Below, piece by piece: positions 19,342-27,658 of a stretch of DNA of 64,000 bases (position 1 is the stretch's first letter; every line of letters begins with the position of its first letter). This DNA is from Aquitalea aquatilis (lineage in GTDB: Bacteria > Pseudomonadota > Gammaproteobacteria > Burkholderiales > Chromobacteriaceae), in contig NZ_CP039731.1 in assembly GCF_005155025.1 (NCBI RefSeq), positions 2,728,001-2,792,000 of the forward strand, given 5' to 3'. A model generated the notes under the pieces. It was not told where the DNA came from and ran no database searches. It saw nothing but the letters and a program-made list of their open reading frames with translations. A program made the position numbers and the translations under genes.

Positions 19342-20238
19342 CTAGCCGTCCGTTGCCATGGCCAGGCGCTGGATTTCCTCACGTGGCGGCAGGCCGAACA
19401 GGCGCTTGAACTCGCGGCTGAACTGCGAAGGGCTGGCATAGCCCACGGCATAAGCGGCCTGGCTGATATTGTGGCCATCCTGCAGCAATAAATGGCGTGC
19501 CTGATGCAGGCGGGTGTTTTTCAGATACTGGATGGGGGCATAGCCGGTGACGGCCTTGAAGCTTTCATGAAAGGCGCTGCTGCTCATACCGGCCAGTTCG
19601 GCCAGCAGGGCCACGCTGAGCGGCAAGGCGTAATGGCGGTGGATGTGTTCGATGCTGCGTTGTATCTGGCGCAGCCGCCCATGGCGGGCAAACAAGGCCC
19701 GCAGGGTTTGTCCGGCATCGGCCAGCAGGATGCGGTAGAGGATTTCCCGCACGATGCCCGGCCCCAGCACCCGGCTTTCCTGCTCCTGCTGCAGGCTGTG
19801 CAACAAGCGCCGCGCTGCGTCCTGCAGCGCTGGCGTCATGGGACAAAGCAGCATGCCCTGTGGTTTGCCGCTGGTTTTGTGCTGGGGCGGGTCATCCATC
19901 AGCCGCAGTAGCTGGTCTACCAGGCTGGGGTCGATGCGGATGACCAGTGCCAGCAGGTGTTCGTCTTGCTGCAGGCTGGTATCGCATTCGAACTGCATGG
20001 GGGTGGCGACCACCAGGCAATGCCCGGGATCGACACTCAGCACCTGCTCACCCAGATAGCCGCGCTGGCAGCCCTGAGCCACGATCACCACGCTGGCTTC
20101 ATGCAATACCGGAGTGGGGGGGCTGTTACTGTCCTGGCGCAGCAGGCTGACGCCATCCAGCCGGCTGGGGTGCCAGCCTGCTTGCGCTGCCTGTTGCAAT
20201 ATATGGGTGGCCAGATCGATTGCCTTGTTCGCAGTCAT
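19342..20238 (-). CDS. AraC-family transcriptional regulator (AraC_N type)
   Basis: 298 residues. N-terminal AraC_N domain (VVIVAQGCQRGYLGEQVLSV, then DPGHCLVVATPMQFECDTS) and C-terminal double helix-turn-helix (VALLAELAGMSSSAFHESFK, and ISQAAYAVGYASPSQFSREF). Resembles YqhC-type regulators that sense reactive aldehydes, which fits the divergent DJ-1-like gene, though this is inference. Three ATG codons in a row at 20244, 20241 and 20238; the last has the best spacing from AAGGGG. Confidence 0.85.
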   Translation of the reverse strand: MTANKAIDLATHILQQAAQAGWHPSRLDGVSLLRQDSNSPPTPVLHEASVVIVAQGCQRGYLGEQVLSVDPGHCLVVATPMQFECDTSLQQDEHLLALVIRIDPSLVDQLLRLMDDPPQHKTSGKPQGMLLCPMTPALQDAARRLLHSLQQEQESRVLGPGIVREILYRILLADAGQTLRALFARHGRLRQIQRSIEHIHRHYALPLSVALLAELAGMSSSAFHESFKAVTGYAPIQYLKNTRLHQARHLLLQDGHNISQAAYAVGYASPSQFSREFKRLFGLPPREEIQRLAMATDG

Positions 20239-20512
20239 CATCATTCCCCTTATCTCGGCCAACACGATAGCGGCGCTGCCGGGCAGCCTGCTGCCTGCCC
20301 AACTGCCTGTTTTGGTGAGATGCTGTTTGCACGCGGTGCTAAGCGGCAAAATGCATAGGAATAGGCAAGGCTGGCGGAGTTTGCGCACTTGTCCAGCCTT
20401 GCGTGATCTCCTACTCTGCCTGAGTGCTACTTTTCATTTACTACAGTTTAAATTGTTTACTAAGTCAATAGCGGTGCGCAGGGCAGGTGGCAAGCCGGCA
20501 AAGGACGCAGTC
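20239..20512. promoter_or_regulatory. Divergent control region between AraC regulator and DJ-1-like gene
   Basis: Contains a perfect 10-bp inverted repeat GCAAGGCTGG (20365-20374) / CCAGCCTTGC (20393-20402) with an 18-base spacer. It also contains two direct copies of TTTACTA at 20437-20443 and 20456-20462, 19 bases apart. Direct repeats at roughly two helical turns are the usual layout for AraC-family half-sites. The AT-rich stretch around them probably holds the DJ-1-like gene promoter. Confidence 0.5.
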
Positions 20513-21205
20513 ATGAAAAAGATCTTGATGGTGGTAAGCAGTTTTGAAAAATACCCGCAAAGCGCCAGGGCCTGTGGGCTATGGCTGGGGGAGGCCGTCC
20601 ATTTTGTCAGTCGGGTAGAGGCTGCGCGCTATACCGTGGACATCGTCAGTCCGCGTGGTGGTTACACGCCGATAGATCCGCTCAGCCTGGCATTGGCCGA
20701 CGAGCTGGATTGGGAGTGGTATCAGAACAAGAGCTTCATGAACCGGCTGGGCAGCACGCTGCAGCCCGCCGCGGTGCGTCCGCAAGACTATGCCGCCATT
20801 TATTTCGCCGGCGGCCATGGTGCGGTGTGGGATTTTCCGGACAATGCCGCGCTGCAAGCCATAGCCCGCGAGATCTACCAGCAGGGTGGCGTGGTGTGTG
20901 CGGTTTGTCACGGCGTGGCCGGCTTGCTGAATATCCGGCTGGACGATGGCAGCCTGCTGGTTGAAGGCAAGCAGATGAGCTGTTTTTCCAATACCGAGGA
21001 ACGGCTATCCGGGCTGGCCGGGCAGCTGCCTTTTCTGCCGGAAAACGAGCTGGTCAAACGGGGTGCCCGCTATCACAAGGCACCAGAACCATGGGACCCG
21101 TTCGCGCTGGTGGACCAGCGTGTGATCAGCGGTCAGAACCCGGCCTCCACCGCACGGGTGGCCGAATTACTGCTGGAGGCATTGCGCACACACTCATGGC
21201 CGTGA
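20513..21205 (+). CDS. DJ-1/PfpI-family protein (Hsp31/glyoxalase III-like)
   Basis: 230 residues. Nucleophile elbow AVCHGVAGL with C132 and H133, plus conserved E27 in CGLWLGEAVHF; the combination is characteristic of the HchA-like branch of DJ-1 proteins, which detoxify methylglyoxal or act as chaperones. YFAGGHGAVWDFP (98-110) is also typical. Start at 20513 behind AAGGA; the frame stays open upstream across the control region without a start. Divergent from an AraC regulator and followed by a small monooxygenase gene, possibly an aldehyde/quinone stress unit. Confidence 0.88.
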   Translation: MKKILMVVSSFEKYPQSARACGLWLGEAVHFVSRVEAARYTVDIVSPRGGYTPIDPLSLALADELDWEWYQNKSFMNRLGSTLQPAAVRPQDYAAIYFAGGHGAVWDFPDNAALQAIAREIYQQGGVVCAVCHGVAGLLNIRLDDGSLLVEGKQMSCFSNTEERLSGLAGQLPFLPENELVKRGARYHKAPEPWDPFALVDQRVISGQNPASTARVAELLLEALRTHSWP

Positions 21206-21276
21206 CTGCACGGCCGGATCACAGCGTAAGATACGCCTGTTCCGGCCCGAGGCCGCAGTCAGCACAAGGAATCGTC

Positions 21277-21567
21277 ATGAGTGTATTCATCTTTGCCACC
21301 TTGCAATGCAAGCCGGAGTGTACTGCCGCGGTGGGTGCCGCCATGCGCGACATGCAGCAAGCCAGCCGGCAGGAGGCTGGCTGCCAGCAATACCAGGTAT
21401 TGCAGCCGGCGGATCAGCCCGATGTGCTGCATGTGTTCGAGGCTTATCAGGATATGGCGGCGGTCGAGGCGCATCGGGCCGCCGCGCATTATCTGGCTTA
21501 CCGCGAGTGGGTGGCGGACAAGCTGGCCGCACCGGTTGAGGTAAAACTGCTGCAGCCCTTGGACTGA
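21277..21567 (+). CDS. Antibiotic-biosynthesis-monooxygenase-fold protein (YgiN-like)
   Basis: 96 residues, a single ABM domain: MSVFIFATLQCKPECTAAVG, ASRQEAGCQQYQVLQ, then VLHVFEAYQDMAAVEAHRAA and a C-terminal HYLAYREWVADKL. Small cofactor-free enzymes of this fold oxidise quinols or degrade haem-like compounds; exact reaction unknown. Ribosome site AAGGA 8 bases ahead. Lies 71 bases after the DJ-1-like gene on the same strand, so it may share its transcript. Confidence 0.85.
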   Translation: MSVFIFATLQCKPECTAAVGAAMRDMQQASRQEAGCQQYQVLQPADQPDVLHVFEAYQDMAAVEAHRAAAHYLAYREWVADKLAAPVEVKLLQPLD

Positions 21568-21600
21568 TACCCCCTTTTATCGCGAAAGGCTTCTGTCGAA

Positions 21601-21627
21601 ACAAGGCCCGCTGCTCGCGGGCCTTGT
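21601..21627. terminator. Stem-loop between convergent genes
   Basis: Arms ACAAGGCCCGC and GCGGGCCTTGT around TGCTC. It separates the monooxygenase gene (+) from the MFS gene (-). T-run is weak on both sides. Arm sequence resembles that of the stem-loop after ureG. Confidence 0.65.
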
Positions 21628-21649
21628 CATTGCTGTTGCGACTGCTTCC

Positions 21650-22957
21650 TCAGCGACTGGCGCGTGCTGCCGGCGGTTCTGCAATGGCTTCGATACGTCC
21701 CAGCAGGAAGACAAAGGCCAGCATGCCGATGATCAGCATCACCCCGGCGACCAGAAAGGCATTGGTAAAGGAGTGGGTGCTGCCCACGATATAGCCGGTG
21801 ACGATGGGGGCTACCGCACCCATCATATTGTTGGCGAAGTTCATGATGCCGCCCACCGTGCCGGTGCCGCCATGCGGTGCAATCAGCGAGGGCAGCGACC
21901 AGCCCACCGGTGCGGCAGCCGCCAGCCCGCTGAGCGCGATGGTGATCCAGATGATGGCGATGACCGGGTCGCTGGTGGTGGTGGCACCGAAAACCGCCAG
22001 CCCCAGCAGCATGCCGCCCAGCAACACGCCTTTGCGCACGCGGGTTTCATCGTGGCCACGGGCAATCAGGTGGTCGATCAGCCAGCCGCCTACCAGCAGG
22101 TCCGACAGGGTGGCGAATATCCACGGAATGGCGGCATAGCTGGCCGATTTCAGAATGCTCATATGCATGGTCTGCACCAGATAGCCGGGCAGCCAGGTGA
22201 GAAACAGATAGAACACATAGCCATAGGCGGCAAAGCCGATGGACAGCCCCCATACCTTGCGTTGCCGCAACAGGTAAGCCAGCATGGCCAGCGATCCGCT
22301 CTGGCCCACTCCTTCCGCTGTGGCTCCCCCCTCCACGATATGGCGGTATTCGGCGGCCGACAGCTTGCTGTCCTGGCTAGGGTCGCGATAGATCAGGGTA
22401 AAGGCGATGAAGTAAGCCACGCTGAGTAGTGCGGTCAGGCCAAAACCCCAGCGCCAGCCCAGATGCACCACGGTCAGCGCCACCAGTGGCACGCCAATCA
22501 CATTGGAAAACTTGGCCGCAGCATCGAAAACTGCCGTCGCCATGGCGCGCTCACGGCGCGGAAACCAGTAGCCGGTGGCCTTGGCGCTGACCGGAAAGCC
22601 TGGTGCCTCGGCCACACCCAGCAGGGCACGCGCCACGAAAATACCGCCAAAGCCGCCGGCACAGGCGGTCAGGGTGGAGGCCACCCCCCACAGCAATGCC
22701 CCCCAGCGGCCCACCCGGGTCACGCCAAACCGGTCCAGAATCATGCCGGTCGGAATCTGCAGTAGCGCATAGGTCCAGAAAAAGGCACTGAACAGCAGGC
22801 CCAGATCACTGTTGGACAGGTGAAATTCCTGTTGCAGCTGCGGTGCGGCCACCGACAGGCTGATGCGGTCGAAATAATTGACCAGTACGCCAATGCCCAG
22901 CAGGCCGCCTATGCGCCAGCGACGTTGCGGCATGGCCATGGTGTGTTGTGTTGTCAC
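21650..22957 (-). CDS. MFS transporter, anion:cation symporter family (probable sugar-acid uptake)
   Basis: 435 residues, twelve predicted membrane segments. The early GVLVNYFDRISLSVAAPQL is the hallmark of the ACS family (galactonate, glucarate, gluconate, hexuronate carriers). Start assigned to a GTG at 22957 because AAGGAG sits 7 bases ahead; the ATGs at 22939 and 22933 in the same frame have poorer spacing. Lies 28 bases after gntK in the same direction, so gluconate or a related sugar acid is the likely substrate; this differs from the usual GntP-type permease. Confidence 0.87.
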   Translation of the reverse strand: MTTQHTMAMPQRRWRIGGLLGIGVLVNYFDRISLSVAAPQLQQEFHLSNSDLGLLFSAFFWTYALLQIPTGMILDRFGVTRVGRWGALLWGVASTLTACAGGFGGIFVARALLGVAEAPGFPVSAKATGYWFPRRERAMATAVFDAAAKFSNVIGVPLVALTVVHLGWRWGFGLTALLSVAYFIAFTLIYRDPSQDSKLSAAEYRHIVEGGATAEGVGQSGSLAMLAYLLRQRKVWGLSIGFAAYGYVFYLFLTWLPGYLVQTMHMSILKSASYAAIPWIFATLSDLLVGGWLIDHLIARGHDETRVRKGVLLGGMLLGLAVFGATTTSDPVIAIIWITIALSGLAAAAPVGWSLPSLIAPHGGTGTVGGIMNFANNMMGAVAPIVTGYIVGSTHSFTNAFLVAGVMLIIGMLAFVFLLGRIEAIAEPPAARASR

Positions 22958-22985
22958 CTGAATTCTCCTTGGTAGGGATGTGTTG

Positions 22986-23495
22986 TTATTGGTCTTGCAC
23001 CAGCTGTTGCAGCAGCTGCTGTAACAGGCTGTCCACTGGCTGGCTGACATCACAGCGGATAAAGCTTTCATCGCCAGCGGGTTCTTCCAGATCGCGGAAC
23101 TGGCTGTCCAGCAGGGTGCCGGGCATGAAATGGGCGCTGCGGGCGGCCATGCGTTCGGCAATCAGTGCTTTGCTGCCAGCAAGATGCACAAACAGCAGCT
23201 CCGGATCGCCCCGGCGCAGCGTATCGCGGTAGCGACGCTTGAGTGCCGAGCAAGCCAGCACCATGGCTTCGCCCTGGGCCACCCCGCTGGCCAGCCGCTG
23301 TGCCAGCAGGTCCAGCCAGCTGGCCCGGTCGGCATCGGTCAGCGGGATGCCGGCCGACATGCGCGCAATATTCTGCGCCGGGTGATAGCTGTCGCCTTCG
23401 ATGTAGCTGGCATGGAGCGCATTGGCCAGAGCCAGGCCCAGGCTGCTTTTGCCACAGCCGGCCACCCCCATGACCACGATATTGGGAATTTTCAT
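22986..23495 (-). CDS. gntK: Gluconokinase GntK
   Basis: Phosphorylates gluconate to 6-phosphogluconate in the cytoplasm; 169 residues. P-loop GVAGCGKSS at residues 10-18, then EGDSYHPAQNIARMSAGIPL (33-52) with DADRASWL, and VLACSALKRRYRDTLR, all diagnostic. The ATG at 23495 overlaps a GntR-type operator, and no Shine-Dalgarno sequence precedes it. Second gene of a gntR-gntK-MFS series; the ED-pathway genes edd/eda are not in the window. Confidence 0.93.
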   Translation of the reverse strand: MKIPNIVVMGVAGCGKSSLGLALANALHASYIEGDSYHPAQNIARMSAGIPLTDADRASWLDLLAQRLASGVAQGEAMVLACSALKRRYRDTLRRGDPELLFVHLAGSKALIAERMAARSAHFMPGTLLDSQFRDLEEPAGDESFIRCDVSQPVDSLLQQLLQQLVQDQ

Positions 23496-23509
23496 GTTAG
23501 CGCTAACAT
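23494..23509. promoter_or_regulatory. GntR-type operator overlapping the gntK start
   Basis: Perfect 16-bp palindrome ATGTTAGCGCTAACAT, matching the known GntR/LacI-family gluconate operator pattern. It overlaps the gntK start codon and fills the place of its ribosome site. Confidence 0.85.
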
Positions 23510-23549
23510 ATTGCGGTGAAAGAAAACCGCCGAAGCGGTGAGTGCGAAA

Positions 23550-23563
23550 TGTTAGCGCTAACA
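23550..23563. promoter_or_regulatory. Second GntR-type operator upstream of gntK
   Basis: Perfect 14-bp palindrome TGTTAGCGCTAACA. Its centre is 55 bases from that of the first operator, about five helical turns, so the same repressor could bind both and loop the DNA. Confidence 0.85.
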
Positions 23564-23779
23564 AATTTGCGACGGCAATGTCTTTTCATGCTGCATGGCA
23601 GCAGAACATGGCCGCTTTGCCAGCGCATGCGTTGCCGGTCAGCGCACGGCTGGCGCGTCACGCAATTGGCTGTTGCTGAAAGCGTATGTGAATCAAGGGT
23701 TTGGTTTGCTGGCGTGGATGGTCTGGGGCGGTTTGCCAGCGGGGGCGCTACTGTGGGCAAGCCACCACAGCAGCTGTGC

Positions 23780-24805
23780 TCAGGTACTGCCGCGCTGTTG
23801 TAGCTGGAAGCCCAGATCCAGGCAGCGGCTGCCAGTATCGTCGTGCTGTCCCTGCAGCTGTTGCAGCAGCAGACGGGCAGCGGCTTCGCCGATGGCAAAG
23901 CGTGGGGTGGCGATGGTGCTCAGTGCCGGGGTGGTCCAGGCTGCGGCCTGCAAATCGTTGAAGCCGCCAATGGCCAGTTGTGCGGGAACAGCAATGCCGC
24001 GCTGCTGGCAACGGGCAATGGCACCGATGGCCAGGTCGTCATTGCAGCAGAATACGGCGTCGCAGTCGGGATGGGCGGCCAGCAGCTGATCGAGCATGTC
24101 CGCGCCCAACTGCATGCTGGACGGTGCCGGGTTCAGCCATTCCAGCGCCGGATCATGGCAGCCGGCAGCTGACAGTTCCAGCCGGTAGCCTTGCAGCCGC
24201 TTCAGCACCCGCTCGTCCAGCTGGGCAGCCAGATAGGCGATGCGCCGTCTGCCGCGTTGCAGCAGATGGCGGGTCATGGCGGCACCGGCTGCTTCCTGCG
24301 ACAGCCCGACACAGGGCCTGCCATCGTCACTCAGATCCATCATGTACACCGCTGGTAACTGGCGTTCCTCGACAATGCGGCTGAATGCTTCGGCCTGCTG
24401 CAGCCCGGTGACCAGCAAACCGTCCGGGCTGTGTTGCAGATAGGCGCGCAGCAGCGCCAGCTCTTCGCTGTCGCTGTAATGGGTATTGCCGATCAGCATC
24501 TGGTAGCCGGCCGGCTGCAGCACCGATTCGATGCCGGCCAGCGCGTCGATGAATACGGTATTGCTCAGCGAGGGGATCAGCACCAGTACGGTGTGCGAGC
24601 GGGCTGATGCCAGCTGGCGGGCCGAGCGGTTGGGTACATAGCCCAGTTGTTCGACCACCTGCAGGATTTTTTCACGCAGGGCCGGTGTGACCCGCTCTGG
24701 CGAGTGCAAGGCGCGGGAAACGGTAATGGCGCTGACGCCGGCAGCCAGACCGACATCATGCATGGTGACGCCGGTGCCGGAACGAAGGCGCGGTTTTCTC
24801 GACAT
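23780..24805 (-). CDS. gntR: LacI-family gluconate repressor GntR
   Basis: 341 residues. N-terminal LacI helix-turn-helix TMHDVGLAAGVSAITVSRAL (14-33) and hinge LGYVPNRSARQLASARS, then a sugar-binding domain (TVLVLIPSLSNTVFIDALAG, FCCNDDLAIGAIARCQQRGI). GntR regulators bind the palindromes seen upstream of gntK and are released by gluconate. The 284 bases between its stop and the gntK start hold those two operators and otherwise nothing recognisable, so gntK likely has its own promoter. Confidence 0.9.
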   Translation of the reverse strand: MSRKPRLRSGTGVTMHDVGLAAGVSAITVSRALHSPERVTPALREKILQVVEQLGYVPNRSARQLASARSHTVLVLIPSLSNTVFIDALAGIESVLQPAGYQMLIGNTHYSDSEELALLRAYLQHSPDGLLVTGLQQAEAFSRIVEERQLPAVYMMDLSDDGRPCVGLSQEAAGAAMTRHLLQRGRRRIAYLAAQLDERVLKRLQGYRLELSAAGCHDPALEWLNPAPSSMQLGADMLDQLLAAHPDCDAVFCCNDDLAIGAIARCQQRGIAVPAQLAIGGFNDLQAAAWTTPALSTIATPRFAIGEAAARLLLQQLQGQHDDTGSRCLDLGFQLQQRGST

Positions 24806-24901
24806 GCTCTACCTGCTGTGAAAGCCGGGCGACGCTGCCCGGTGGCGGAATTGTAACGCAGTCAGGCCCGCCCACGCTGTTTGCCGCTTGCTCTGCCCTG
24901 T

Positions 24902-24929
24902 TTGAAAATGCGGCGGCGGCGGTTATAGT
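24902..24929 (+). promoter_or_regulatory. Sigma-70-like promoter for endonuclease I gene
   Basis: TTGAAA (24902-24907) and TATAGT (24924-24929) with a 16-base spacer. The expected start point leads into AGGAG and the GTG start at 24962. Confidence 0.55.
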
Positions 24930-24961
24930 GCCCCTCCCCAAAGTACAGGAGTCGACCCGGC

Positions 24962-25846
24962 GTGATCGCACGCGGTGGTGGCACGGTAGAAATGCAAAAA
25001 CTGTTTTATGGCTTGTTGCTGCTGGCATTGTGCGGCTGCGACCGGGACGGTGGCGTCAAGCTGCCGCGTGAGGTGAAGGCGCTGGCCCAGTTGGGCGAAA
25101 CCGTGATGCGGCAGCTGGAGGGTGCCAGTGGCCAGGCGGCAGGGCCGGTGGGTGGGCAACAGGGCAAGGTGGTGCTGTCTGCGCTGGTGCGGGGTGACAA
25201 GGCGGTGGGCCATCGCGATTTTAACGGGGCCAAGCGTGTGCTGCCCAAGGTGTTTGCCGGCATGCAGGAGGATTTTTATTGCGGCTGTGCTTACGAGGGC
25301 AAGGCGGTGGACTGGTTGTCCTGCGGTTATGTGCCGCGCAAGAACCCGGAACGCGCCCGTCGCATCGAGTGGGAACACGTGGTGCCGGCCTGGGTGCTGG
25401 GCCACCAGCGCCAGTGTTGGCAGCAGGGCGGCCGCAAGAATTGCTCGAGCAATGATGAGGTTTACCGGCTGGCGGAAGGTGACCTGAACAATCTGGTGCC
25501 GGCAGTGGGCGAGGTGAATGCCGATCGCAGCAATCTGTCCTATGGTGCCTGGGCCAAACAACCGACCCGCATCTACGGCCAGTGCGGCACCGTAGTCGAT
25601 TTTGCCGGCAAGCGGGTTCAGCCGCGTGAAGAGGTGCGTGGGCGTGCGGCCCGCATCACCTTGTACATGCATCAGCGTTACGGGCTGAACATGAGCCGGC
25701 AGGACCGACAGCTGATGTGTGCCTGGGCCAGGCAATATCCGGTGGATGGCTGGGAGACACGGCGCAATGCCCGCATCGTCAGCCTGCAGGGCGAGGGTAA
25801 CTTCCTGGTCAGCCAGCCGGCGCGGCTGGCTGATGTCTGCGGCTAA
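24962..25846 (+). CDS. endA: Exported endonuclease I
   Basis: Secreted or periplasmic DNase of the EndA/Dns family; 294 residues from a GTG start. Core motif RRIEWEHVVPAWVLG (catalytic His of the beta-beta-metal site), then NDEVYRLAEGDLNNLVPAVG and EVNADRSNLSYG. N-terminus has a hydrophobic segment ending LLALCGCD, so it may be a lipoprotein. AGGAG lies 10 bases before the GTG at 24962; an internal ATG at 24992 (MQKLFYGLLLLA) lacks a ribosome site but would give a cleaner signal peptide. Several cysteines suggest disulfides outside the cytoplasm. Confidence 0.88.
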   Translation: MIARGGGTVEMQKLFYGLLLLALCGCDRDGGVKLPREVKALAQLGETVMRQLEGASGQAAGPVGGQQGKVVLSALVRGDKAVGHRDFNGAKRVLPKVFAGMQEDFYCGCAYEGKAVDWLSCGYVPRKNPERARRIEWEHVVPAWVLGHQRQCWQQGGRKNCSSNDEVYRLAEGDLNNLVPAVGEVNADRSNLSYGAWAKQPTRIYGQCGTVVDFAGKRVQPREEVRGRAARITLYMHQRYGLNMSRQDRQLMCAWARQYPVDGWETRRNARIVSLQGEGNFLVSQPARLADVCG

Positions 25847-25973
25847 GACTCGCTAACGATAGCCGCCCTGCTGCTGGGGTGCGCCTCCTTGCCGTACGAC
25901 TTGTCGTGTCGGCGTCGGCACGCCCTGGCCGGGGGCATCTGCGAGATTGTTTGCAGCTTTAGTCCTGTGCTAC

Positions 25974-26372
25974 TCAGGCAGCGGGGCTGTTCTTGCGCCG
26001 GCTGCGCGCGGGTTTGGCGGCGACGGCTTCGCTGGCGGCCGGCTGTTCTGCCTCTGGTGCGGCGATCTCGGCGGCCGGTTTGTCTGTACTGGCTGCGGCC
26101 GGGGTGCTGCTGTCATCCACACGCAGGTCGGGGGCGATTTCGGTGAGCAGTTGTTCCAGCAGTTTGCTGCGGGCGGCAATATGGTGATCGAAGCGCCAGT
26201 CTTTCAGCAGATCCAATGCCACTTCGAAATAGCGCATATCGATCTGGTATAGCGTACCCAAGTCAAAGGGCCGGCCCATTTCCAGTGCGGCGGCCAGGTC
26301 CTTCAATACCTGGACTTGCTCATGATCCTTGTTTTCTTCGATAAAACGGCGGATTTTCTTGGCGGCGTTCAT
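25974..26372 (-). CDS. Hypothetical protein with charged Ala/Pro tail, 132 residues
   Basis: ATG at 26372 with GAGGAA ahead. Residues 1-80 are compact and helical (MNAAKKIRRFIEENKDHEQV, LGTLYQIDMRYFEVALDLLK). Residues 85-132 are low complexity, rich in Ala, Pro, Glu, ending in basic KPARSRRKN. The tail resembles those of nucleoid- or granule-associated proteins, but no family is recognised. The 127 bases downstream, to endonuclease I, hold nothing clear. Confidence 0.65.
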   Translation of the reverse strand: MNAAKKIRRFIEENKDHEQVQVLKDLAAALEMGRPFDLGTLYQIDMRYFEVALDLLKDWRFDHHIAARSKLLEQLLTEIAPDLRVDDSSTPAAASTDKPAAEIAAPEAEQPAASEAVAAKPARSRRKNSPAA

Positions 26373-26555
26373 GATGGCATTCCTCGGTGTCACAGCGCTG
26401 ACTTAATCATGTCAAGTAACAACAGCTGAACTTAAGTGTTGTAAAAACCGGGGTACAGTCTGCCACAGGCTTTGTTTGAAAATGATGACCAATTTATGAC
26501 AGTGAGCGAAATTGTCATCTGCGCTCAGCGTAAAGAATGCCAGCGGGGTGTGCGC

Positions 26556-26580
26556 AGCCGCCCAGACCAGCCGGGCGGCT
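26556..26580 (-). terminator. Stem-loop after the C45 hydrolase gene
   Basis: Arms AGCCGCCC and GGGCGGCT with a 9-base loop, 22 bases past the stop of the - strand operon. No T-run, so it is at best a weak or factor-assisted terminator. Confidence 0.4.
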
Positions 26581-26601
26581 TGTGGACTGGCTACCGAGTG
26601 A

Positions 26602-27594
26602 CTAGCCGCCGTGATTGGCGTCGAAGCGCATGTTCAGTACGCCTTCCTGCACATCCAGGCAGTACTGTGACCAGCGCATGTCTGGCCACAGCAGTTCGGC
26701 GGTCAGGGTTTGCGGATGGTAGGCCGCGGTGTAGAGCGTGCCATAACCACGGCCATAGGCGGTCTGGAACAGTGGCGGCCGCAGCAGGGTACGCAGTACG
26801 TCATCGGCGCTTTCCGCCTTGCGCACGCCCTGGCTCAGCATCCATTCCCGCTCTTCCGACAAGGTGGCACGGGCATGGGCCTGCCATTCCACCCCGTGTT
26901 GATGGTTGGCTACTGCGGTGCGGCTGACTACTTCGGTGGGCCGGTCCGGGGCGACGAATACCGTTGCCCAGTGGCTGTGCTTGTCCAGCAGGCTGATGTT
27001 GTAGGTCATGTGCACCGGCAGGCGCTGCAGGATGGCCACGGCTTCTGCGGTGGTGCTGGCGGTTTCCAGCAGATAGCGCATCACCAGCGGAATACCGAAG
27101 CCCTCGCCAACGGCGGTGCGGCCACCAAAGGACAGCGAGGCCGCCAGCCCGTCCTCGTTGATGCCATCCAGCGCACCCCACAGGCAGTCGCTCATTGCCA
27201 GCACCTGGCGGCCCAGCCAGCGTGTGGACAACCAGCTGCCTTCCAGCAGGGCCGGAGCGTAGTCGTAATTGCGTGCCAGCAAGGGGCCTGCTACGCCGTA
27301 GGGATCGATCCATACCGCTTGCGAGCAGCCGGAAATATACGATGGCGGACACCATTGCGACAGAAAACGCGCTTCCAGATCGCCGCCACCGGCCAGTTCG
27401 CATAGTTGTTGATACAGCCCGGCCAGCTCGGGCATGTGCTGGCGCAGCGCCCGCCGGCCAGCCAGATACGAGGGCCGGGCACGATGGCCATCGCGCAAAA
27501 ACCATTGCTGATAAGCCGGCCAGCGCAGCTGAAACAGCCCTTGCCAGCGCGCTCCCGGCGTGTCTTCCCGGATTGCTTCGAATGTACAGCGCAT
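26602..27594 (-). CDS. C45-type Ntn acyltransferase/hydrolase
   Basis: 330 residues, related to the acyl-coenzyme A:6-aminopenicillanate acyltransferase and ceramidase-like Ntn hydrolases. These self-cleave before a cysteine that becomes the nucleophile and make or break amide bonds. The candidate is C90 in YISGCSQAV; supporting residues are R108/D111 (LLARNYDY), the GINEDGLAASLSFGG stretch and NH in AVANHQHG. ATG at 27594 leaves a 64-base gap to the ATP-grasp gene; a longer start would overlap that gene. Last gene of the nitrilase/ATP-grasp/C45 operon. Substrate unknown. Confidence 0.8.
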   Translation of the reverse strand: MRCTFEAIREDTPGARWQGLFQLRWPAYQQWFLRDGHRARPSYLAGRRALRQHMPELAGLYQQLCELAGGGDLEARFLSQWCPPSYISGCSQAVWIDPYGVAGPLLARNYDYAPALLEGSWLSTRWLGRQVLAMSDCLWGALDGINEDGLAASLSFGGRTAVGEGFGIPLVMRYLLETASTTAEAVAILQRLPVHMTYNISLLDKHSHWATVFVAPDRPTEVVSRTAVANHQHGVEWQAHARATLSEEREWMLSQGVRKAESADDVLRTLLRPPLFQTAYGRGYGTLYTAAYHPQTLTAELLWPDMRWSQYCLDVQEGVLNMRFDANHGG

Positions 27595-27658
27595 GTGTCT
27601 CACTAGGTTGATGGCCGCCACCCTCTTGCCGACGGCGGCCAGGGTGGCGCTGAGCGGA

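Noticed and set aside
23492-23509. Five-codon mini-ORF inside the gntK operator (ATG TTA GCG CTA ACA TGA)
   Set aside because: It follows automatically from the palindrome sequence, and no ribosome site precedes it.
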